DNA of 64,000 nucleotides. Origin: SIG603 sp964370115 (GTDB lineage: Bacteria > Bacillota > Clostridia > Oscillospirales > Acutalibacteraceae). The stretch lies in NCBI GenBank assembly GCA_964370115.1, contig CAYJIA010000006.1, positions 1 to 64,000 of the forward strand. Reading direction: 5' to 3'. Under the pieces are notes generated by a model. That model saw only the letters and a program-made list of their open reading frames with translations, did not search any database and was not told the origin of the DNA. Numbering within the stretch: the stretch's first letter is position 1; each line of letters begins with the position of its first letter. Positions 59,639-64,000 of this stretch are shown here, piece after piece. The translations under genes and the position numbers were made by a program.

Positions 59639-59674
59639 CGTTGTTAATTATACCAACGAATTAATGATATGTCA

Positions 59675-59716
59675 AGAGTTTGAACTAGCAGGCACGCACG
59701 GTTCAAACTCTCTTTT
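59675..59716 (+). terminator. intrinsic terminator in the right-end region
   Basis: Perfect 11-bp stem AGAGTTTGAAC (59675-59685) / GTTCAAACTCT (59701-59711) with a 15-nt loop, then CTTTTTAT. Confidence 0.8.
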
Positions 59717-59739
59717 TATGCGGGTTTGAATGAATGTAC

Positions 59740-59880
59740 TTTGAAAAGTCAATAGACTTGCAGTAAACAATACGTATGAAGATATATCCATGTAGAGATA
59801 TGATGAAGATTAAGCACTGGCTTAACGTGTGGATAAAATACTATGTGACGAACACATAAGGAACGCAGTACGGCAAGTTG
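59740..59880. other. unexplained hairpin-rich non-coding segment
   Basis: Successive short perfect hairpins: AAGTC-AATA-GACTT (59746-59759), TATCCA / TGGATA (59785-59790, 59830-59835) enclosing TTAAGC-ACTG-GCTTAA (59810-59825), and TATGTG-ACGAA-CACATA (59842-59858). TGCAGTAAAC at 59759 also occurs at 59601 in the preceding RNA. No coding frame. It looks like structured RNA of unknown family. Confidence 0.5.
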
Positions 59881-59897
59881 TTAATTATAATAATTAT

Positions 59898-59985
59898 GGT
59901 AGCCACTATTAGTGGTTATCATAAGAAAGTGTTTAAACTTTACCTAAACATTTTCTTATGATAACAAGTGTGATACTTGCTATCC
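59898..59985. other. cruciform/four-way-junction sequence beside attR
   Basis: Outer stem GGTAGC (59898-59903) / GCTATCC (59979-59985, one bulge). Inside are three hairpins: CACT-ATT-AGTG (59904-59914), a 21-bp stem (59915-59935 / 59945-59965; arm begins GTTATCATAAGAAA) with loop AACTTTACC, and AAGT-GTGAT-ACTT (59966-59978). It ends 6 bp from the attachment site. Confidence 0.75.
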
Positions 59986-59991
59986 ATTAAG

Positions 59992-60039
59992 TGGTGGGCG
60001 ATAACGGACTTGAACCGCTGACCCCCTGCACGTCAAGCA
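59992..60039. other. attR: right attachment site
   Basis: 48 bp identical to 16455-16502. Here it is part of the intact tRNA-Val gene, so the element carries the tRNA 3' half and restores the gene on integration. Confidence 0.95.
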
Positions 60040-60068
60040 GGTGCTCTAGCCAGCTGAGCTAATCGCCC
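59992..60068 (-). tRNA. tRNA-Val (anticodon GAC), intact
   Basis: 77 nt on the minus strand including an encoded CCA. Acceptor stem GGGCGAT / ATCGCCC, D arm with AGCTCAGCTGG, anticodon arm CCTGC-TTGACGT-GCAGG (anticodon GAC, reading Val GUC), T arm with GGTTCAAGTCC. The 3' half (up to the anticodon loop) comes from the element, the 5' half from the chromosome. Confidence 0.97.
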
Positions 60069-60183
60069 TTAATAGGTGATAAGTTTTTTACCACCTAAAT
60101 ATTTTACAACAAAGTCGGTTATTTGTCAAGAAAAATGTTTGCTACTTAGCGATACTTCCTTGGTCGTAGCGCAACTAATATTT

Positions 60184-60801
60184 TTATTTAATTTTATTAA
60201 AAAACATTTTAACATGTTCTGTAGCCTTTTTGTTGTCTGCGTTTTTTATATACTCTTTTGGAATTAAAGCACTGCCTATTCCAAGGCCTTTAAATCCGTT
60301 TTTCATAAATTTATCTGCGTTTTCAAGATTTACTCCACCAACTGCGACATAGTCTGTCGTGTCAAACGGTCCTTTTAGCGACTTTATCCAGTTTGAAGAA
60401 AGCTCTCCCGCGGGGAAAAGCTTCATTATGTCAAAACCGTATTTTAAACAAGTGGCCACATCGCTTGGCGTCATAACCCCTGGCAAAAGCCTTATTTTAT
60501 TTTCTTTACAGTAGGCTAAAACTTCTGTGTCCACATTCGGCGTCAAAATAAAATCTGCACCTGAATTTATTGCATCTTTCACTTTTTCTACACTAAGAAC
60601 CGTGCCAGCACCTATTTTAATGTCTTTTGAGAAATATTTTCTTAAAGTCTCTATCTGATTTAATGCATTATCTGAATTAAGCGTAATTTCTAATGCCTTA
60701 ATACCGCCCTGTACACAGGCGCTGGCATAAAACATTAAATCCTCGTCCGCCACGTTTCTAAGTATTGCAATTATTGGACTTTTAGCTACTATTTCCCTCA
60801 T
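60184..60801 (-). CDS. eda: KDPG/KHG aldolase
   Basis: 205 residues; cleaves 2-keto-3-deoxy-6-phosphogluconate to pyruvate and glyceraldehyde 3-phosphate. The Schiff-base Lys is in FDIMKLFPAGEL; the catalytic Glu in ALEITLNS; IAILRNV and IGAGTVLS are phosphate/substrate segments; VAVGGVNLEN completes the barrel. It lies 10 nt downstream of the KDG kinase gene, whose product is its substrate, so the two form a two-step pathway and a probable operon. Confidence 0.95.
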   Translation of the reverse strand: MREIVAKSPIIAILRNVADEDLMFYASACVQGGIKALEITLNSDNALNQIETLRKYFSKDIKIGAGTVLSVEKVKDAINSGADFILTPNVDTEVLAYCKENKIRLLPGVMTPSDVATCLKYGFDIMKLFPAGELSSNWIKSLKGPFDTTDYVAVGGVNLENADKFMKNGFKGLGIGSALIPKEYIKNADNKKATEHVKMFFNKIK

Positions 60802-60811
60802 AAATTTACCC

Positions 60812-61759
60812 TCACCTGTAAATTATTTTTTCACCTGAAAGTATGTTATTTAGTTCTTTTTTAGATAAATAACCCTCTATGTCGCCAAAGGTCTCGGTGG
60901 CTTTTGCACCAAGCACCGCACCCCAATGTCCTGCTTCCTCTACTGATTTTCCCTCGAGTAGCGCCGCTATAAAACCAGAGCCAAATGCGTCACCTGCGCC
61001 AACGGTGTCGACACAGTTGCAAGGGTATGGAGGTATGTGCAAAGACTTTTCTCTGCTTGCAACAATCACGCCGTTTCCGCCGTCTTTAACCGCCACGTAT
61101 TTTGTCATATCAGATTTAAAAATCTCTTTAATAATCTCGTCCTCGTTTGATGTGCCAAAGATTATTTCGCCCTCGTCTTTTCCGGTAAGAACATAATCCG
61201 CCATGGACATAAGCTCTATCATCATAGGTCTAAAATCTGTGTCTTTCCAAAGTTTTAGCCTGATATTTGGGTCAAAGCTTACCTTTGCTCCGTGTTTTTT
61301 AGCAAGCTTCACCGCGTGAAAAACAGTCTCTCTACAGCTTTCACTCAAAACAGGAGTTATGCCCGATACGTGAAATAAATCTATGTCAGAAAAAAGCTCT
61401 TCGGGGACTATGTCGGGTGTCATGGTAGACGCCGCCGAACCTGCCCTGTAATAGTTTACCTTTGTCTCGTTTTGTGGGCTGGTTTGCTTAATCATAAGGC
61501 CTGTCGGGTTTTCCTCGTCGGTCACAAGGTACTTTGTGTTTACTCCCTCGGCGGAAATTTCACGCCTGATGTACTCGCCAAACTCGTCGTCGCCTACTTT
61601 AGACACAAAGTAAACGTCAAATCCGAGCTTGCTAAGCCCTATGGCACAGTTGCTCTCTGCGCCTGCAAGTTTTAATGTAAAATCCCTCACATAGCGCAGT
61701 TTTCCGTGCTCTTTCGGGGCAATAGTCGTCATGGATTCACCCATGGTAACAATTTTCAT
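60812..61759 (-). CDS. kdgK: 2-keto-3-deoxygluconate kinase (PfkB family)
   Basis: 315 residues. Ribokinase/PfkB fold: GAESNCAIGLSKLGFDVYFVSKVGDDEFG is the first signature and CVDTVGAGDAFGSGFIAALL the second with the catalytic Asp. Coupling to the aldolase gene and the ATP-site features LTGKDEGEIIFG favour KDG as substrate over other sugars. The reaction gives KDPG. Single gene order: kdgK, eda. Confidence 0.92.
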   Translation of the reverse strand: MKIVTMGESMTTIAPKEHGKLRYVRDFTLKLAGAESNCAIGLSKLGFDVYFVSKVGDDEFGEYIRREISAEGVNTKYLVTDEENPTGLMIKQTSPQNETKVNYYRAGSAASTMTPDIVPEELFSDIDLFHVSGITPVLSESCRETVFHAVKLAKKHGAKVSFDPNIRLKLWKDTDFRPMMIELMSMADYVLTGKDEGEIIFGTSNEDEIIKEIFKSDMTKYVAVKDGGNGVIVASREKSLHIPPYPCNCVDTVGAGDAFGSGFIAALLEGKSVEEAGHWGAVLGAKATETFGDIEGYLSKKELNNILSGEKIIYR

Positions 61760-61804
61760 ATTTTCCTCTTTTCCTCACGGACGACGAAACGTCGCCCACG
61801 ATTT

Positions 61805-61893
61805 TAAGTAATAAGTTATAGTGAATAGGCGTGGTTTAATTTAAAAAACGCAAAGCGTTTTCGCCACAACTCTTCACTCTTCACTCTTCACTA
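61805..61893. repeat. palindromic intergenic repeat variant
   Basis: TAGTGAA at the start and TTCACTA at the end are inverted; AAACGC-AAA-GCGTTT is in the centre. It resembles the left-flank MITE-like repeats in plan but has different terminal words. Overlaps the last codons of the 61874-62851 gene. Confidence 0.5.
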
Positions 61894-62851
61894 GCGAAAT
61901 CTTCGCCCTAACTTCCTCAATCTCTTTCATATTCACAAGCGCTGGAATTGCGCCTTTTTTTGTGGCACAAGCAGAGCCTGCGGCGTTTGCACAGTCGGCA
62001 AATTCCTCTATATCCTCTTTTGAAAGCTCGTCTATACCCTTGCCACTAAGCACAAGTTTTGCCAAAAACGTGCCGAAAAAGCTGTCTCCAGAGCCAGTTG
62101 TGTCCACGACTTTTACGTCATAAGTCGCTTTTTTAATAGAAAAATCTTTTGTAAACACCTCGCAACCTTTGGGTCCCATGGTGCAAATTACTATTTTTAT
62201 TCCCTCATCAAGCAGTGCCGCCGCACCCTCTTCTACGGTTTTGCAACCTGTGATTAGTATAATTTCTTCGTCCGATACTTTTATAATATCTGATTTAGAA
62301 ACTAAAGACTTCATTTCCGCCACACCTTTTTCTTCGCTTTCCCATAGTGGAGGTCTCCAGTTTGGGTCGTAGGCGGTGATAACATTATTTTCTTTTGCGA
62401 AGTTAACGGCAAAATTCACCGCTTCTTTTGACGGATTGTTTGTAAGCAGTAAAGAACCAAAGCAAAATAATTTTGCATTTTTCAAGGCTTCTTTATTTAT
62501 TTCATCTTTTGTAATTTGGGTGTCGGAACCAGGATTTCTGTAAAAACTAAAATCCCTGTCGCCTGTCTCTGAAAGCGCAACAAAGGCAAGGCTGGTTTTT
62601 GCAGTATCGTCTAAAAGAAGATTATCCACCCCCACGCCGTTTTCCTTTAGGCAGTCTTTTAAAAATAGACCGAACATATCGTTGCCCACTTTTCCAAAAA
62701 ACTCAGTATCCACGCCTAGTCTCGTGCACTGAACTGCCACGTTGGCAGGCGCTCCGCCTGGGTTTCTTGCAAAAAGTGGCGCGCCGCCCTCGCTCACCCC
62801 ATTTGGTGTAAAATCAATAAGTACCTCTCCCATGCAAATTATATCGCTCAT
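61874..62851 (-). CDS. PfkB-family carbohydrate kinase (fructokinase-like)
   Basis: 325 residues. ICMGEVLIDFTPNG, then GGAPANVAVQCTRLG (first PfkB signature), SFYRNPGSDTQI, AYDPNWRPPLWES and the second signature VDTTGSGDSFFGTFLAKL with the catalytic Asp. These features match bacterial fructokinases. It probably makes fructose 6-phosphate or phosphorylates a related hexose. Same strand as the KDG genes but separated by a repeat, so transcription together is uncertain. Confidence 0.88.
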   Translation of the reverse strand: MSDIICMGEVLIDFTPNGVSEGGAPLFARNPGGAPANVAVQCTRLGVDTEFFGKVGNDMFGLFLKDCLKENGVGVDNLLLDDTAKTSLAFVALSETGDRDFSFYRNPGSDTQITKDEINKEALKNAKLFCFGSLLLTNNPSKEAVNFAVNFAKENNVITAYDPNWRPPLWESEEKGVAEMKSLVSKSDIIKVSDEEIILITGCKTVEEGAAALLDEGIKIVICTMGPKGCEVFTKDFSIKKATYDVKVVDTTGSGDSFFGTFLAKLVLSGKGIDELSKEDIEEFADCANAAGSACATKKGAIPALVNMKEIEEVRAKISLVKSEE

Positions 62852-62872
62852 CTTATCCTAACTCCTTTTATC

Positions 62873-63571
62873 TTATATTTTTTCTAAGTATTCTTTTAAT
62901 TTATCTGGAAAATTAACCGTCACTCCTCCTGAAAAACCTGTGTCTATCGCCTTTTTCATTAAGCTTTCGTCTAAAATTCCCCATGCCCTCGTTTCATACC
63001 CTGCACTGTGATAACGCTCGACCATCTCTTTTGTAGCCGTTTCGACGTTTAAGCAGGCTTGATGTGCACTTATTTTTTCAAGCTTTTCTAGCACCCCATC
63101 CTCGTCACCGTAAACTAAATATCCCAGCCTAATGTTTTCGTCTAGTCTTCTTAACTCGACTAGATTTTCATACTCAAACGAGGTAAAAATTGTTTTTTCT
63201 ATAATGTCATATTTTTTGCAAAGCTCTAAAGTTTCTTTTTCAATTTTAGTGTCTTTTAGCTCTACCGCAAACACTACATTTTCCTTGGAATAACTCTCTA
63301 AAAATTCCTCAAAAGTGATTATAAAGTCACTTTTTTCATCAAGCCAGACTTTCATATTTTTTAACTCTTCAGCAGTATAGTCGCTTAAAGCTCCCTGTAC
63401 TTTGCACTTTTTCAAGTTGTCATCGTGATACACCATCAGCACGCCGTCTTTGCTTTTTCTGACATCTAGCTCAATTCCATTTGCATTCATCGCAAGACCT
63501 AGGTCAAACGAAGCCTTTGTATTTTCCGGTTGATATTCGCTTGCTCCCCTATGGGCATAGTTTATAAACAT
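62873..63571 (-). CDS. glycerophosphodiester phosphodiesterase
   Basis: 232 residues, the short cytoplasmic (UgpQ-like) form. YAHRGASEYQPENTKASFDL carries H-R-G and the E-N-T loop, GIELDVRKSKDGVLMVYHDD the E-x-D metal site and the catalytic His, and FAVELKDTKIE the third metal ligand. It hydrolyses deacylated phospholipids to glycerol 3-phosphate and an alcohol. It lies 10 nt after the fucosidase gene and 21 nt before the kinase gene, in one probable operon. Confidence 0.94.
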   Translation of the reverse strand: MFINYAHRGASEYQPENTKASFDLGLAMNANGIELDVRKSKDGVLMVYHDDNLKKCKVQGALSDYTAEELKNMKVWLDEKSDFIITFEEFLESYSKENVVFAVELKDTKIEKETLELCKKYDIIEKTIFTSFEYENLVELRRLDENIRLGYLVYGDEDGVLEKLEKISAHQACLNVETATKEMVERYHSAGYETRAWGILDESLMKKAIDTGFSGGVTVNFPDKLKEYLEKI

Positions 63572-63581
63572 ATAAATCTCC

Positions 63582-64000
63582 TTAATCTATTGTAATCTTA
63601 ATACAAACTGGTGCCTTTTGCTCAATTCCTTTTGCCGATACTTTTAGGCAGTCGTCTAAAAGTTCGTACTCACAAGAGTCTACGCCCAAAATCTCGACTT
63701 TTTTAATTATAGCATTAAATTTTTTATTTTTCTTTCCTAAAGTGTAAATTTTTACTTCCTCACTCTTTGGCCAGCGCATGGAAAACACGTATAAGTGGTT
63801 TGGCTTAAATGTAAATCTAAAATCCTCTTCCTTGTACTCCTCGCGGTTGACGTCTGTAAAATGACCCTCTTCTAAAATAGTTGGCCCTTCGCCGTATTTT
63901 TTCCAGTGGGTAGTCTCGTAAATGCCTTCTCCGTTTATTTTTAGCCATTTGCCTACTTCTTTTAAAATATGCTTGTCCTCGTCTGGGATAGTTCCGTCTG
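63582..64000 (-). CDS. alpha-L-fucosidase (GH29), C-terminal part
   Basis: The frame is open from the stop at 63582 up to the window edge (about 138 codons); the M at 63788 is internal, not the start. Going back from MRWPKSEEVKIYTLG the frame reads DFRFTFKPNHLYVFS, then GIYETTHWKKYGEGP, and DGTIPDEDKHILKEVGKWL at the edge. This is the end of the GH29 catalytic domain (D-G-x-I-P, L-x-x-x-G-x-W-L) and its beta-sandwich. It releases fucose from host or plant glycans. The catalytic residues lie outside the window. Confidence 0.9.
   Translation of the reverse strand, partial: DGTIPDEDKHILKEVGKWLKINGEGIYETTHWKKYGEGPTILEEGHFTDVNREEYKEEDFRFTFKPNHLYVFSMRWPKSEEVKIYTLGKKNKKFNAIIKKVEILGVDSCEYELLDDCLKVSAKGIEQKAPVCIKITID

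Larger units (their letters stand above)
16455..60039 (+). mobile_element. integrative and conjugative element in tRNA-Val(GAC)
   Basis: Bounded by a perfect 48-bp direct repeat (16455-16502 and 59992-60039) equal to the tRNA-Val 3' half from the CCA end to the anticodon loop. Inside are a tyrosine integrase, a MobP-type relaxase, a VirD4 coupling protein, VirB4 ATPase, VirB6-, VirB3- and VirB8-like channel proteins, a lysozyme-like/M23 hydrolase, topoisomerase III, ParA and ParB. All called genes are on the plus strand. The gene set resembles Tn1549-like and related Firmicutes elements. Cargo is a surface adhesin, a TIR protein, a HipA-like kinase and two toxin-antitoxin systems; no resistance gene was seen. 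It looks complete and potentially transferable. Confidence 0.95.

Noticed and set aside
16455..60039. Antibiotic-resistance cargo as on many Tn1549-like elements
   Set aside because: No resistance gene was recognised among the genes of the element.
60076..60267. Plus-strand ORF after the tRNA
   Set aside because: Overlaps the 3' end of eda on the other strand and has no ribosome binding site.

Overview
The window is AT-rich DNA from a low-GC Gram-positive bacterium, most likely a gut-associated member of the Clostridia. The evidence is AAGGAGG-type ribosome binding sites with frequent GTG and TTG starts, an LTA-synthase-like protein, a G5/3D cell-wall protein, sortase-type surface proteins, fucose and KDG sugar catabolism, and a Gram-positive type IV secretion system. 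The genus cannot be told from the sequence alone.

Left chromosomal flank (1-16454): two GGDEF diguanylate cyclases (390 and 13346), a cytidine-deaminase-like protein, aroC plus chorismate mutase, rpsO, guaB, an MFS transporter, an LTA-synthase-like sulfatase, a G5/3D protein, a cation/Ca2+ antiporter and an FGGY sugar kinase. Several intergenic gaps carry small palindromic MITE-like repeats.

Integrated element (16455-60039, about 43.6 kb): an integrative and conjugative element (ICE) inserted in the 3' half of a tRNA-Val(GAC) gene. It is bounded by a perfect 48-bp direct repeat, and every gene called in it is on the plus strand. Order: two small genes; ParA, a membrane protein and ParB; a small accessory block with an SSB-like protein and an XRE regulator; a predicted type I toxin-antitoxin locus; a lipoprotein and a thioester/Cna-B surface adhesin; a TIR-domain protein; a second surface protein and a VirB2-like membrane peptide; a RelB/RelE pair; the mating channel (VirD4, VirB6-like, PrgI/VirB3-like, VirB4, lysozyme-like/M23 hydrolase, VirB8-like); a Toprim primase-like protein and a MinD-like protein; a 2487-residue methylase/helicase polyvalent protein with a TnpV gene nested in another frame; a HipA-like kinase; topoisomerase III; an ArdC-type antirestriction protein; a probable oriT, two ribbon-helix-helix proteins and a MobP-type relaxase; a tandem winged-helix protein; a seven-unit palindrome array; the tyrosine integrase; and a structured non-coding right end ending in the reconstituted tRNA. 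No antibiotic-resistance gene was recognised.

The most notable signal is a family of twelve 25-27-bp palindromes. Seven lie at an exact 55-bp period beside the integrase; the others lie near both ends and inside three coding sequences, including parB. All twelve fall close to the attP junction of the excised circle, which fits a ParB centromere, or possibly iterons for the winged-helix protein.

Right chromosomal flank (59992-64000): the intact tRNA-Val, then minus-strand genes for KDPG aldolase, KDG kinase, a second PfkB kinase, a glycerophosphodiester phosphodiesterase and the C-terminal part of an alpha-L-fucosidase cut by the window edge.
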